From contig NZ_CP071448.1 in the NCBI RefSeq assembly GCF_017352115.1, positions 2,565,001-2,629,000 on the forward strand: DNA of 64,000 nt, given 5' to 3'. Below the pieces are notes generated by a model that worked only from the letters and a program-made list of their open reading frames with translations, searched no databases and was not told the DNA's origin. This document shows positions 53,312 to 61,989 of this stretch, piece after piece; position 1 is the stretch's first letter, and the number at the start of each line of letters is the position of its first letter. A program made the translations under genes and the position numbers. Source of the DNA: Flavobacterium endoglycinae (GTDB taxonomy: Bacteria; Bacteroidota; Bacteroidia; Flavobacteriales; Flavobacteriaceae).

Positions 53312-55348
53312 CTAAGCTGTAAGTTCCAACAGAGTTCCAACGCCGCCACTGCTTAGCTTTTCTACAGTTCGGGCTTGTACCGAAATAACATACGTTTGTC
53401 CTTTTGTTACTGGAATTTGGACATTAATATTAGAGGTTTCTGGCAACATCGTTCCTCCATTCTGATAATCTGCACTGTTTGCGCCTGTGTTTGTCGCGAT
53501 TAGCTCTGTATTGTCAATATCCATTCCGTTTACAAATATTTTCATTTGCGTTTTGGCCATAACTGGAGTTGTCGTTATCGTTACAGGACCCGTTATCATA
53601 CTGTATAATATACTTTGAAGCATTAAAATTCCATCTGAAGGCGCTACATACGTATAATTCGATAATCCCGGTACATCGGTATAGGTATCTGAATTATCAG
53701 CAGAAAGTCCCGTACTTTGTAAATTAAATTGCAATCTCACTGCTCCTGTAGTCTCGCTTACCGGTTTCCAGATAACATTACCATTTGTATCTGCTGCAGC
53801 CGCAATATAATCTGCGACTGGTGCATTTCCGTCTGTACCTTGTGTTATTTGTAGCCTAAGTACATTCGTTTTAGAAGTTGTTTCATTAATTGTTAATAAA
53901 GGCGTTGCATAATCTTGACCAATAGAAAAATTACCATTGTTTTTATTTACAACAAAAGGATTTGGAAATGATGTATTTGAATCATAAATTCTAAGATCGC
54001 TTTTTAAAGAAAGATTTTTGACATTCGTAATGTCATTATTGCTCATGTCTAAGGTCTTGCTTGCCGTATGATTTCCTAGATTATCAGCTGCGATATTTCG
54101 GGCTAGTGTTTTTAAAACACCTGTATTATCTACCAATACAATGTCATCAGTTGCGGTTCCTGCTTGAAGTCCGTTTAATTTTAGCGGACTTGGTGTAACA
54201 CCATTACTAGAAATTTCCAGTGCTGTGGTTGGATTTATAGTTCCTATACCAATATGGTTGTTTTTACCATCAACATACAAATGGGTTTTAACATTTGTAT
54301 TCGTAGCTTGTGCATAAGAGTAATTCAGGTTGTCTGTTAATCCAGAAGTCAGCATAAAGTTATCATTTCCTCCTGTACCTTCAGGAAGATACCCTTTACC
54401 CATAAACCATTGTCGGCGCGATCCATTATTCTGTCCGTCTAGAACATACATACCCACTCCTAAGTCTGTGCTTCCAGCGACTGTGTTTTGATTTTCCATA
54501 ATCAGTCTGGCAGAAGTATTCTCTATTCGGCTGCTGCTAATATGAACATCGTCTACTACATCGAGCATATAATTTGGAGTGGTACCGTATGCAGTATTAT
54601 TAGGCAAACCAATACCTGTAAATCCATTGGTGTTGCTAATACGAATTCTTTCAACCGAATTGGTTTTAAAAACTTGATCTTGTGCATCGATAGTTCCTAT
54701 AAAATTAGTTCCCGCGGTGGTTCCTGTGTTACCTGTAGTTTTCCATACAGGATTAAGAAGGACATCAGGAGTCAGGGTTGTTTTTAAAATTCCCGTATTA
54801 TCTGTCACCACAATATTATCAGTTGCTGTGTTTCCAGCTTGTAAACCGTTTAATTTTAAAGGATTTGTGGCAGCCGTAATTTCAAGCGCTGTAGTTGGCG
54901 CGGCAGTTCCTATACCCACAAGACCCGTACTAGGCATACGCAATCTTTCAACCAAGTTGGTTTGAAAAACAAGATCGTTGGCATCTGGAGTTCCCAGAAA
55001 CTGAATCAACGGATCTATTCCTGCATTACCCGTAATTCTCCAAGCATTTGCGATCAAAGCGGCTGTTGTTGTTTTTTTTAGTATGCCTGTAGCAGGATCG
55101 TTTACCAAAATATTGTCTGAAGCAGTACCAGATGGAATACCCAATAAGGCTAGTGTATACACATCTGTCGTTAATACCGATGGTTGTGTTAATGCTCCTC
55201 CTAACTGAATATAGCCATTTACAGCTGTTAAACCATTGTTTACAAAAGGGTTAATATTTACGATTTCGCCAAACTTTGTCACGACTGGTTTGGTCTGTGC
55301 CATCATAAACGTACTGCTAATCAATAGTATAATTGTTATTTTTTTCAT
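53312..55348 (-). CDS. Modular fibre-like exported protein, type A end, frameshifted
   Basis: The start at 55348 opens the shared signal peptide (MKKITIILLISSTFMMAQT). The 678-residue product has the family cap (VVTKFGEIVNINPFVNNGLT, NGYIQLGGALTQPSVL), two blocks of the form ITGNAGI..FLGTPDANDLVF..ERLRM..GIGTAAPTTALEI, and a type A C-terminal domain (SDTYTDVPGLSNYTYVAP, then VISVQARTVEKL). The last residues (GVGTLLELTA) do not fit its relatives. An 11-base direct repeat at 53322-53341 shifts the frame; without one copy the protein would read on as GTYSLDDVQIPSTLVGTLYN to a stop at 53262-53264, giving 691 residues. Secreted by Sec; no type IX domain is seen. Its promoter match is poor (TGCTTTTG). 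Function unknown, probably an adhesive fibre. Confidence 0.75.
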   Translation of the reverse strand: MKKITIILLISSTFMMAQTKPVVTKFGEIVNINPFVNNGLTAVNGYIQLGGALTQPSVLTTDVYTLALLGIPSGTASDNILVNDPATGILKKTTTAALIANAWRITGNAGIDPLIQFLGTPDANDLVFQTNLVERLRMPSTGLVGIGTAAPTTALEITAATNPLKLNGLQAGNTATDNIVVTDNTGILKTTLTPDVLLNPVWKTTGNTGTTAGTNFIGTIDAQDQVFKTNSVERIRISNTNGFTGIGLPNNTAYGTTPNYMLDVVDDVHISSSRIENTSARLIMENQNTVAGSTDLGVGMYVLDGQNNGSRRQWFMGKGYLPEGTGGNDNFMLTSGLTDNLNYSYAQATNTNVKTHLYVDGKNNHIGIGTINPTTALEISSNGVTPSPLKLNGLQAGTATDDIVLVDNTGVLKTLARNIAADNLGNHTASKTLDMSNNDITNVKNLSLKSDLRIYDSNTSFPNPFVVNKNNGNFSIGQDYATPLLTINETTSKTNVLRLQITQGTDGNAPVADYIAAAADTNGNVIWKPVSETTGAVRLQFNLQSTGLSADNSDTYTDVPGLSNYTYVAPSDGILMLQSILYSMITGPVTITTTPVMAKTQMKIFVNGMDIDNTELIATNTGANSADYQNGGTMLPETSNINVQIPVTKGQTYVISVQARTVEKLSSGGVGTLLELTA
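53322..53341. repeat. 11-base duplication that shifts the frame of the 55348 gene
   Basis: AGTTCCAAC occurs at 53322-53330 and again at 53333-53341, an 11-base tandem unit. From the ATG at 55348 to the paralogue-like stop at 53262 is 2,087 bases; removing 11 gives 2,076, a multiple of three. The duplication therefore accounts exactly for the loss of the conserved C-terminus. Confidence 0.8.
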
Positions 55349-55390
55349 GATCAAAAAAATATATTTTAGATGAAAATCAATAGTAATCAC

Positions 55391-55414
55391 AAAAGCACTT
55401 TATATAGTGCTTAG
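55391..55414 (-). terminator. Terminator between the two type A paralogues
   Basis: AAGCACT and AGTGCTT (55393-55412) pair around TATATA and are followed on the minus strand by TTTG. It lies 15 bases after the stop of the gene at 55427-57514. Confidence 0.65.
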
Positions 55415-55426
55415 TGCCAATATCGA

Positions 55427-57514
55427 TTAGTTTATAACCAACGTTCCAACCAAACTCGAGGAAACACCATAACCACTGTTGTTATAAGTTCCAGCGTACG
55501 TTCCAAAGGTAGTAGCACCTTTAAGTCTTTCAACCGTTCTGGCTCTTATAGAAATAGTATATTTAGTTCCTTTAGTTACAGGAATTACGACATATATTTT
55601 AGATGATGTTGCCCACTCTTTTCCTCCATTAGCATAATCTGTTGGGTTTCCTGGGGCAATATTTGTAGCTATAGCAAATGGACTGTTATTACCACCAGGA
55701 GAGACTCCATTTATATAAAGTACCATCCAAGTTTTAGCCATGATAGGACCAGGACCTGCATACGTTCCTCCAGTAATTATACTATATAATGAAGCATCAA
55801 GAATTAAAGTTCCGCTTGCAGTAGGGATATAGTCATAATTAGATAATCCAGGAATATCAGAATAAACATCTGAATTATAAGCGGATGTTCCAGTACTTCT
55901 TAATATAAATTGTGGTACCATAGCGCCTTTAATTTGATTTAAAGATTTCCAAATGACATTACCGCTGGCATCTAGAGCGGTAGCGACTTGATCTGCAGCA
56001 ACTCCAGTTCCATCTGTACCTTTTGTTATTTGGGCTGCGGTTATCGTCGTTTTAGAAGTGGTTTCATCTATCGATAAAGGAGTGGTTCCGTTAGAGTTGG
56101 TAATATTAAAAATACCGTTGTTTTTATTTAAAGTAATCGTGTTGAGGTTTGATGTCGTTTTATCAGCAAACTGAAGATCGCTTTTTAAATAAATAGTTTT
56201 GGCATTATTAATATCATTATTGTTCATGTTTAAGTTCATCGTTGCGGTGTGATTTCCTAAATTATCGGCTACCGAGTTTCGAGGTATTGTTTTTAAGATA
56301 CCAGTGTTATCTGCTACCACAATATTGTCTGATGCTCCTCCTGCTTGCAAACCGTTTAGTTTAAGTGGATTTGCGGCTGATGTAATTTCAAGCGCGGTTG
56401 CTGGATTTATTGTTCCAATACCGATACGGTTGTTTTTACCATCAATGTACATGTGTGATGTACCCGTACCATCTTGTGCAAGCTGATAATTAAGCGCATC
56501 TGTTTGCATCGATTTTAAAACAAATGAATTTAATCCACCAGAACCCATTGGTAAATACGGTTTCCCGAAAAACCATTCTCTCCTAGATCCATTATCTTGA
56601 CCATCTAGCATATACATTCCGCTTCCTTGATTTCCTCCCCAGTCTACCTGCTGATTTTCTAATATAAATCGTCCCGAAGTGTAGTTCATTCTACCACTAA
56701 TAATGTGAATATCATCTACCACATCAAGCATGTATTTTGGAGTAGTGCCGTATGTAGGATTGGTTGTTAAACCAATACCCGTAAATGAATTGGCGCCATT
56801 CACACGAATCCTTTCGGCTGAGTTGGTTTTGAACACCAAATCTTTGTTATCAATAGTTCCCAAAAAATTGGTTCCTGCTGTAGTTCCTGAGTTACCAGTA
56901 ATTTTCCAAGTTGGGGCAATAAGAGCATCAGGAGTTAAGGTTGTTTTTAAAACTCCTGTATTATCGGCCAATATAATTTTATCGGTTGCTGTGTTTCCGG
57001 TTTGCAACCCGTTTAGTTTAAGCGGGTCTGCAGCTGCCGTAACTTCGAGAGCGGTGGTTGGCGTAGCGGTTCCAATACCAATAAAACCAGTGCTTAACAT
57101 ACGCATTCTTTCAACTCCATTGGTTTTGAACACAATTGGGTTGGCATCTGTAGTACCTAAGAAATTGGTCGTAGCACTAATTCCTGCATTACCCGTAATT
57201 CTCCAAGCATTGGCAATTAAACTGGCAGTTGTTGTTTTTTTCAAAACCCCTGTTGTAGGATCGTTTACCAAGATATTGTCTGAGGAACTCCCATCCTGAA
57301 GTCCTAATATCGCTAAAGTAAAAGCACTTGTTGTAGTTAAAACCGAAGGTTGTGTTAAAGAACCTCCAAGCTGGATATATCCATTTGTGGCGGTTAAACC
57401 ATTATTTACGTAGGGATTAATATTTACAATTTCTCCAAACTTAGTTACGACAGGTTTAGTTTGTGCCATCATAAACCCGCTGCTTATTAGTAGCAGAAGT
57501 GTAATTTTCTTCAT
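55427..57514 (-). CDS. Modular fibre-like exported protein, type A end, intact
   Basis: The 695-residue protein starts with the signal peptide MKKITLLLLISSGFMMAQT and has the same plan as the gene downstream: cap domain, two ITGNxG...FLGT..ERxRM..GIGTATPTTALEV modules, repeated PLKLNGLQTG...DNTGVLKT linkers, a central LDGQDNGSRREWFFGKPYLP segment, and the type A C-terminal domain (SDVYSDIPGLSNYDYIPTAS, ISIRARTVERL, GVSSSLVGTLVIN). Phrases like GIGTATPTTALEV and DIPGLS are typical of phage tail fibres and related trimeric adhesins. No S74 chaperone and no type IX secretion domain are seen. It gives the reference reading for the frameshifted neighbour. Function unknown; a surface fibre is the best guess. 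Confidence 0.8.
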   Translation of the reverse strand: MKKITLLLLISSGFMMAQTKPVVTKFGEIVNINPYVNNGLTATNGYIQLGGSLTQPSVLTTTSAFTLAILGLQDGSSSDNILVNDPTTGVLKKTTTASLIANAWRITGNAGISATTNFLGTTDANPIVFKTNGVERMRMLSTGFIGIGTATPTTALEVTAAADPLKLNGLQTGNTATDKIILADNTGVLKTTLTPDALIAPTWKITGNSGTTAGTNFLGTIDNKDLVFKTNSAERIRVNGANSFTGIGLTTNPTYGTTPKYMLDVVDDIHIISGRMNYTSGRFILENQQVDWGGNQGSGMYMLDGQDNGSRREWFFGKPYLPMGSGGLNSFVLKSMQTDALNYQLAQDGTGTSHMYIDGKNNRIGIGTINPATALEITSAANPLKLNGLQAGGASDNIVVADNTGILKTIPRNSVADNLGNHTATMNLNMNNNDINNAKTIYLKSDLQFADKTTSNLNTITLNKNNGIFNITNSNGTTPLSIDETTSKTTITAAQITKGTDGTGVAADQVATALDASGNVIWKSLNQIKGAMVPQFILRSTGTSAYNSDVYSDIPGLSNYDYIPTASGTLILDASLYSIITGGTYAGPGPIMAKTWMVLYINGVSPGGNNSPFAIATNIAPGNPTDYANGGKEWATSSKIYVVIPVTKGTKYTISIRARTVERLKGATTFGTYAGTYNNSGYGVSSSLVGTLVIN

Positions 57515-57553
57515 AACATGAAATTATTTAAGATTAAAATCAACATTTTGGCG

Positions 57554-57561
57554 CAAAAGTA
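57554..57561 (-). promoter_or_regulatory. -7 element of the 57514 gene
   Basis: On the minus strand TACTTTTG matches TAnnTTTG 39 bases before the ATG. Upstream of it, 57584-57619 is a block conserved with 59480-59515, in front of the next paralogue. Confidence 0.5.
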
Positions 57562-57583
57562 CCTCTGTTTCATTGCTATAATA

Positions 57584-57619
57584 TCCTCAATACGGTTTTT
57601 AAATAATAATAAAAGACAA
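57584..57619 (-). promoter_or_regulatory. Conserved upstream block, copy 1
   Basis: A 36-base sequence including TTTAAAAACCGTATTGAGGA (minus strand) is 34/36 identical to 59480-59515. Both copies lie about 22-25 bases upstream of a -7 element. It may bind a shared regulator, or may be kept only by recent duplication. Confidence 0.45.
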
Positions 57620-57631
57620 GATTTATAAAGC

Positions 57632-57662
57632 GAAAGCCCCATATAAAAAATATGAGGCTTTC
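57632..57662 (-). terminator. Hairpin after the 59409 gene
   Basis: GAAAGCC(C)CATAT pairs with ATATG(A)GGCTTTC with one mismatch. It lies 55 bases after the stop at 57718. Confidence 0.5.
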
Positions 57663-57717
57663 TGAGTTTGAGTAAGTAAAGTATTGGTTTATTGTTTTCT
57701 TTTTGAAGAATTGGTGT

Positions 57718-59409
57718 TTAATAAATAACTAAATAGTTAACCCAATACGTGTTTGAAGGTCCAGGCATGATACCTACAAACTTTATTGAAAAACTGCTGC
57801 CTGGAACTCGTGCTCCTTCCATTACAGAAAAAACGAAAGGGGCTGTTCCAGTAGGGTCTTGAATGGTTAACATTACAGAAGAAGTAGCGGTTATGTTGGG
57901 ATCATTTACCGTAAGTGTACCCGTACCATCACATTGAACACGTCCACTACTCATAGCCATACTTTTATGAACGACTCCATTAGTGTCTACGGTTAATATC
58001 TTATCGGTTTTCGCACCGGTTTGTAAACCGTTTAACCTAAGCGGGTCTGTGGTTGCGTTTATTTCTAATGTATTTCTAGGATTGATGGTATTAACACCTA
58101 TACGATTGTTTTTGGCATCAACATAAAAATGCGGACTAACACCAGCACTAAGCGCTCCGGCATAACCAGAGTTTACAACATCTGTTAATCCAGAACTTAT
58201 GATAAAGTTATCATTTCCACCTGAACCTTGAGACAGATAAGCTTTACCCATGTACCATTGTCTGCGTGACCCAGTAGACTGTCCGTCTAGCATAAATATA
58301 CCAAGTGCATTATTTGGAGTATTACCTTGATTTTCTAAAATTAATCTGGTAGAAGCACCTGATCGTTGGCTTGAAATATGAATATCATCTATTACATCTA
58401 ACATATAATTGGGTGTAGTTCCTGTAGTGTTATTACCTGTTGCAAGCCCAATACCCATAAATCCATTAGTTCCTACACGTACTCTTTCGTTATTTGATGT
58501 TTTAAAAATAAGGTCATTATTATCCGTTGTGCCTAAGAAATTAGTCGAAGCGTTAGTTCCCGCATTACCTGTTAAGCTCCAGTCTGGACTGGTTGTTGGC
58601 AGCCATTGTGTACCATTGTACATCAATCTTGCTCCTGTAACGGCTCCTGTTGTAGTACCTAGTGGCGAACCGTTTATTTTAGCTACTGTAGAAGCGGCTA
58701 ATGTTCCTGTAACATCTCCCGCAATAGGTAAGGTAGATAAATTAACCGTTGGCGCAATGCCATTTACAGTACTCGTTAATGTACTTCCCGAAAGATCTAA
58801 AGTATGTGTAGTACCCGCTGCCACCATACTGCTAACAGTTTGCTGGCGCACAACGCCGCTTGCATTAACGGTTAGCAATTGGTCTGAGGTTGCGCCTGTT
58901 TGCAAACCGTTTAATTTTAAAGGATTTGCAGAAGCGGTAACTTCAAGTGCTGTAGTTGGAGTAGTAGTTCCAATACCAATAAATCCAGTACTCAGCATAC
59001 GCATTCTTTCTACTGAGTTGGTTTTAAAAATAAGATTCTGTGCGTCAGTAGTTCCAATAAAATTGGCAGCAGAGATTCCTGTGTTACCCTTAAGCGTCCA
59101 AGCATTGGCGATGAGATCGTTTGATGCTACTTTTTTTAAGATTCCCGTCGCAGCATCGTTTACCAAAATACTATCTAAGGCAGTACCTGTTTGAAGTCCA
59201 AGTATTTTTAAGGTATTACTAGGCGAAGTTTTTAAAGCAGAAGGATGCGTTAAAGGACCTCCAAGCTGTATATAACCATTGTTGGCTTCCAAACCATTGT
59301 TTACAAAAGGATTAATATTTACAATTTCCCCAAATTTGGTTACCACTTGTTTGGTCTGCGCCATTATAAACCCGCTGCTCAGTAAGAGCAGTAGTGTAAT
59401 TTTCTTCAT
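57718..59409 (-). CDS. Modular fibre-like exported protein, type B end
   Basis: The 563-residue protein has the family signal peptide and cap (MKKITLLLLLSSGFIMAQT, FGEIVNINPFVNNGLEANNG), then middle modules. One of these, IAGDVTGTLAASTVAKINGS, is a phrase widespread in phage tail-fibre proteins. The LDGQSTGSRRQWYMGKAYLS segment is shared with the paralogues. The C-terminal domain is different from type A: GRVQCDGTGTLTVNDPNITA, SSVMLTIQDPTG, GARVPGSSFSIKF and a final VNYLVIY. This resembles a domain I know from the ends of many phage structural proteins (ITATSxIxLTxQ..RxAGxSFTIxS..NYLIV). Own -7 element; hairpin after the stop. Function unknown. Confidence 0.78.
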   Translation of the reverse strand: MKKITLLLLLSSGFIMAQTKQVVTKFGEIVNINPFVNNGLEANNGYIQLGGPLTHPSALKTSPSNTLKILGLQTGTALDSILVNDAATGILKKVASNDLIANAWTLKGNTGISAANFIGTTDAQNLIFKTNSVERMRMLSTGFIGIGTTTPTTALEVTASANPLKLNGLQTGATSDQLLTVNASGVVRQQTVSSMVAAGTTHTLDLSGSTLTSTVNGIAPTVNLSTLPIAGDVTGTLAASTVAKINGSPLGTTTGAVTGARLMYNGTQWLPTTSPDWSLTGNAGTNASTNFLGTTDNNDLIFKTSNNERVRVGTNGFMGIGLATGNNTTGTTPNYMLDVIDDIHISSQRSGASTRLILENQGNTPNNALGIFMLDGQSTGSRRQWYMGKAYLSQGSGGNDNFIISSGLTDVVNSGYAGALSAGVSPHFYVDAKNNRIGVNTINPRNTLEINATTDPLRLNGLQTGAKTDKILTVDTNGVVHKSMAMSSGRVQCDGTGTLTVNDPNITATSSVMLTIQDPTGTAPFVFSVMEGARVPGSSFSIKFVGIMPGPSNTYWVNYLVIY

Positions 59410-59449
59410 GATATAAAAATTATTTTAGTTTAAAAATTAGCATTTCGGG

Positions 59450-59457
59450 CAAATGTA
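59450..59457 (-). promoter_or_regulatory. -7 element of the 59409 gene
   Basis: On the minus strand TACATTTG matches TAnnTTTG 40 bases before the ATG. The conserved upstream block, copy 2, lies at 59480-59515. Confidence 0.5.
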
Positions 59458-59479
59458 TTTTGGCGTTTTGGGGTTGATG

Positions 59480-59515
59480 TCCTCAATACGGTTTTTAAAT
59501 ATCAATAAAAGACAA
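59480..59515 (-). promoter_or_regulatory. Conserved upstream block, copy 2
   Basis: This is the partner of 57584-57619 with two differences in 36 bases, at a similar distance from the -7 element. Confidence 0.45.
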
Positions 59516-59526
59516 TATCAACAAGT

Positions 59527-59556
59527 AAAGCCCCATAAACCTAATTATGGAGCTTT
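59527..59556 (-). terminator. Hairpin after the 60209 gene
   Basis: AAAGCCCCATAA pairs with TTATGGAGCTTT with one mismatch, 78 bases after the stop at 59634. It is similar to the hairpin at 57632. Confidence 0.5.
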
Positions 59557-59633
59557 TGAGAATTAATTAATTACAGTAAGGTTTTGGTTTATTGTAGATT
59601 TTGCAATAATGTTGCAAAAAATGAAATTTATCT

Positions 59634-60209
59634 TTAGTCGAGAATTAAAGTACCTGTTATAGACGATGGAGCAGAAAAACCATTGGTCTCATATGTTCCT
59701 GTATAACCTCCATAGACTCCAGATGATTTTGGTTCCATGTTTCTGGCTTGCACCGTAATCTTGTATGTTGTCCCTTTTGTTACTTTAAATTTGGTTGTAA
59801 TGTTGGTTGGGGTGGTCCACATCAACGCCGAAGAGGTAAACAAGTTAGAGTTTGGTGTTGTAATACTAGCGGCTCCGTATGAAACAGGCGTACCGTCTAT
59901 AAGAACTACCATCAGGCTTCGGGTAGCAGCAGCACTCGAAGAGGAAGGTGCAAGAAGCATGCTGTATAATTCTGTTTGAAGTAGTAATGTACCGTCATCA
60001 GTAGCAGTATACGAATAATTGGCTAATCCCGGAACATCATTAAAAGTAGTCGAATTAGCAATTGACTGTCCTGTACTTTCAATATAAAACTGGTGCAGCA
60101 TTACGCCCTTAATATTTACGATTTCACCAAATTTGGTTACCACAGATTTATCTTGCTGCGCCATCATAGCCACACTGCTAAAAAACAGCATTAGTATAAT
60201 TTTTTTCAT
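59634..60209 (-). CDS. Minimal fibre-family protein: cap start joined to type A end
   Basis: The 191-residue protein begins MKKIILMLFFSSVAMMAQQ and SVVTKFGEIVNIKG like its paralogues, but then goes straight into the type A C-terminal domain (TTFNDVPGLANYSYTATDDG, ITVQARNMEPK, GGYTGTYETNGF, SSITGTLILD). All middle modules are missing, as if an internal deletion had fused the two ends. The frame is intact with its own -7 element, so it is probably a working gene. It shows that the C-terminal domain is a self-contained unit. Confidence 0.78.
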   Translation of the reverse strand: MKKIILMLFFSSVAMMAQQDKSVVTKFGEIVNIKGVMLHQFYIESTGQSIANSTTFNDVPGLANYSYTATDDGTLLLQTELYSMLLAPSSSSAAATRSLMVVLIDGTPVSYGAASITTPNSNLFTSSALMWTTPTNITTKFKVTKGTTYKITVQARNMEPKSSGVYGGYTGTYETNGFSAPSSITGTLILD

Positions 60210-60247
60210 GATCTAAAACTATTATAGATTAAAATTGAATTTCGATG

Positions 60248-60255
60248 CAAAATTA
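60248..60255 (-). promoter_or_regulatory. -7 element of the 60209 gene
   Basis: TAATTTTG on the minus strand, within GAAATAATTTTGCA, a 14-base word found again in front of the 61954 gene. Confidence 0.5.
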
Positions 60256-60307
60256 TTTCTGTCTTATCTGCGATACAGCCTGTAGAAGGTTTTATTTTGT
60301 TAGAATA

Positions 60308-60796
60308 GGGTTTTTTTAGTTTTTTAGTATCAGTTTTTAGTCACAGTTTTCAGTCTCAGTTTTCAGTTTTCAGTCTCGGTTTTCAGTCACAGTTTTCAGT
60401 CTCAGTTTTCAATCTTGCTTCTTTCTTCTTTTTTCTTTAAAGCCGCAGTATTCAGTCTTTCTTCTTTCTTCTTTTCTCTTTTTAAAGTCACAGAAAGCCC
60501 TAGAAGGGCGACATATGTATAGAAACAAAACGCCAAATACAAAAAAGCCCCATCGGGGCGATATATTTCGATATTTATGAATGCATGTGTAAGAACATGT
60601 CGCCCCTACGGGGCTTATTTTGATTTACGTTATTATTTTCTATAGATATGCCGCCCTTCTAGGGCTTTCTGCGACTGACTACTGGGACTTTAAAAAGAGG
60701 AAAGAAGCAAGAAGAAAGACTGAGCACTGAGACTGAGACTGACCACTGAGACTGACCACTGCGACTGAAAACTGAAAACTGCGACTAAAAAAACTA
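60308..60796. repeat. Nested palindrome cassette (locus B)
   Basis: The block is symmetrical at three levels. Outermost are CAGTCTC / CAGTTTT word arrays (60325-60410) matched by complementary GAGACTG / AAAACTG arrays (60716-60786), with a pyrimidine-rich CTTGCTTCTTTC arm inside. Next, CAGAAAGCCCTAGAAGGGC (from 60491) pairs with its complement ending at 60671. Innermost, AAAGCCCCATCGGGGCGA pairs with GTCGCCCCTACGGGGCTT. It contains no gene. Confidence 0.85.
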
Positions 60797-61954
60797 CGGC
60801 AGAATAGTATAGTTTACATATGAATTAGTAGGAGGTGCTGTGCTATACAGAACGGTAAAACCAGAACCAGCAGTGCGTGTTCCCAGCGCCACGCTGATTA
60901 CGCTTCCATTTGATGGTGTTTCGTAAGTCAGACTTATGGTAGCAGTTGAGGTTACGTTGGCATCATTAATTACCTGCGATACGGCATTGGCACAAGAAAC
61001 ACGACCTTTTATAATTGGCATTTTACGGACAACGCCATTGTTATCGACGGTTAACATTTGATCTGTTGAAGCTCCAGTTTGTAGTCCGTTTAATTTTAGC
61101 GGGTTTAGTGAAGTTGTAGTAGAAGAAACTTCCAGAGATGTCGATGGGTTTACGGTTCCAATACCAATTCTATTGTTAATTCCATCTACATACAAATGAT
61201 AGGCTCCAACACCATTTTGTGCCAGCGAATAATTTAAGGCATCCGTTTGCATGGATTTCAATACAAAAGAACTTTTTGCGCCAGTACCAACATTATCGTA
61301 TGGTTTTCCAAAAAACCATTCTCTTCTGGAACCATTGTCTTGTCCGTCTAGCAGATACGTTCCGCTTCCTTGCGCACCACCCCAGTCAATTTGTTGGTTT
61401 TCGAATATAAGTCGGCCAGAAGTATAATTGACTCTGTTACTATAAATGTGAATATCATTGGCTACGTCGAGTGCGTATTTTGGCGTTGTGCCATATGTGG
61501 TTACCTGAGATAATCCAACTCCTAAAAAGCCATTAGCGGCTAAGCGTAATCGTTCTGCTCCAGAGGTTTTGAAAATCAAGTCTCTTGAATCGGTCGTTCC
61601 AATAAAATTGTTGTCGGGATCAGTTCCGGAATTTCCTTTTACACCCCAATAATAAGGCGTAAATGCCGAAGCGGAAATCATTTTCAGTACGCCAGAAGAA
61701 GCGTCGGTAACCAGAACGTTGTCAGTTCCCAAACCAGTTTGCAGACCTGATGCTAAAGTAAAACTGGATGTTGTAGTGAGGACAGAAGGTTTTGTTAAAG
61801 CACCTCCTAATTGAATATATCCGTTTGTAGCGGTTAAACCATTATTGACAAAAGGATGAATGTTGACGATTTCTCCAAATTTAGTTACTACGGATTTGGT
61901 TTGCGCCATCATAAATCCGCTGCTAAGAAGCAGGGCTATTATAATCTTTTTCAT
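60794..61954 (-). CDS. Modular fibre-like exported protein, type B end, short
   Basis: The ATG at 61954 opens the family signal peptide (MKKIIIALLLSSGFMMAQT); an upstream ATG would add 11 residues. The 386-residue protein has the cap (FGEIVNIHPFVNNGLTATNG), one FIGTTDSRDLIFKTSGAERL module, the LDGQDNGSRREWFFGKPYDN segment and a type B C-terminal domain (GRVSCANAVSQVINDANVTS, ATISLTYETPSNG, GTRTAGSGFTVLY, VNYTILP). Its middle part is closest in wording to the type A protein at 55427-57514, so the two types of end have been joined to the same body. Own -7 element. The stop overlaps the edge of palindrome cassette B. Confidence 0.78.
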   Translation of the reverse strand: MKKIIIALLLSSGFMMAQTKSVVTKFGEIVNIHPFVNNGLTATNGYIQLGGALTKPSVLTTTSSFTLASGLQTGLGTDNVLVTDASSGVLKMISASAFTPYYWGVKGNSGTDPDNNFIGTTDSRDLIFKTSGAERLRLAANGFLGVGLSQVTTYGTTPKYALDVANDIHIYSNRVNYTSGRLIFENQQIDWGGAQGSGTYLLDGQDNGSRREWFFGKPYDNVGTGAKSSFVLKSMQTDALNYSLAQNGVGAYHLYVDGINNRIGIGTVNPSTSLEVSSTTTSLNPLKLNGLQTGASTDQMLTVDNNGVVRKMPIIKGRVSCANAVSQVINDANVTSTATISLTYETPSNGSVISVALGTRTAGSGFTVLYSTAPPTNSYVNYTILP

Positions 61955-61989
61955 GATACAAAATGTTTTGGTGGTATTAATTTTCATTG

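Noticed and set aside
53312..61987. Prophage or phage-tail-like injection system
   Set aside because: Only fibre-like proteins with Sec signal peptides are present. There are no sheath, tube, baseplate, capsid, integrase or lysis genes.
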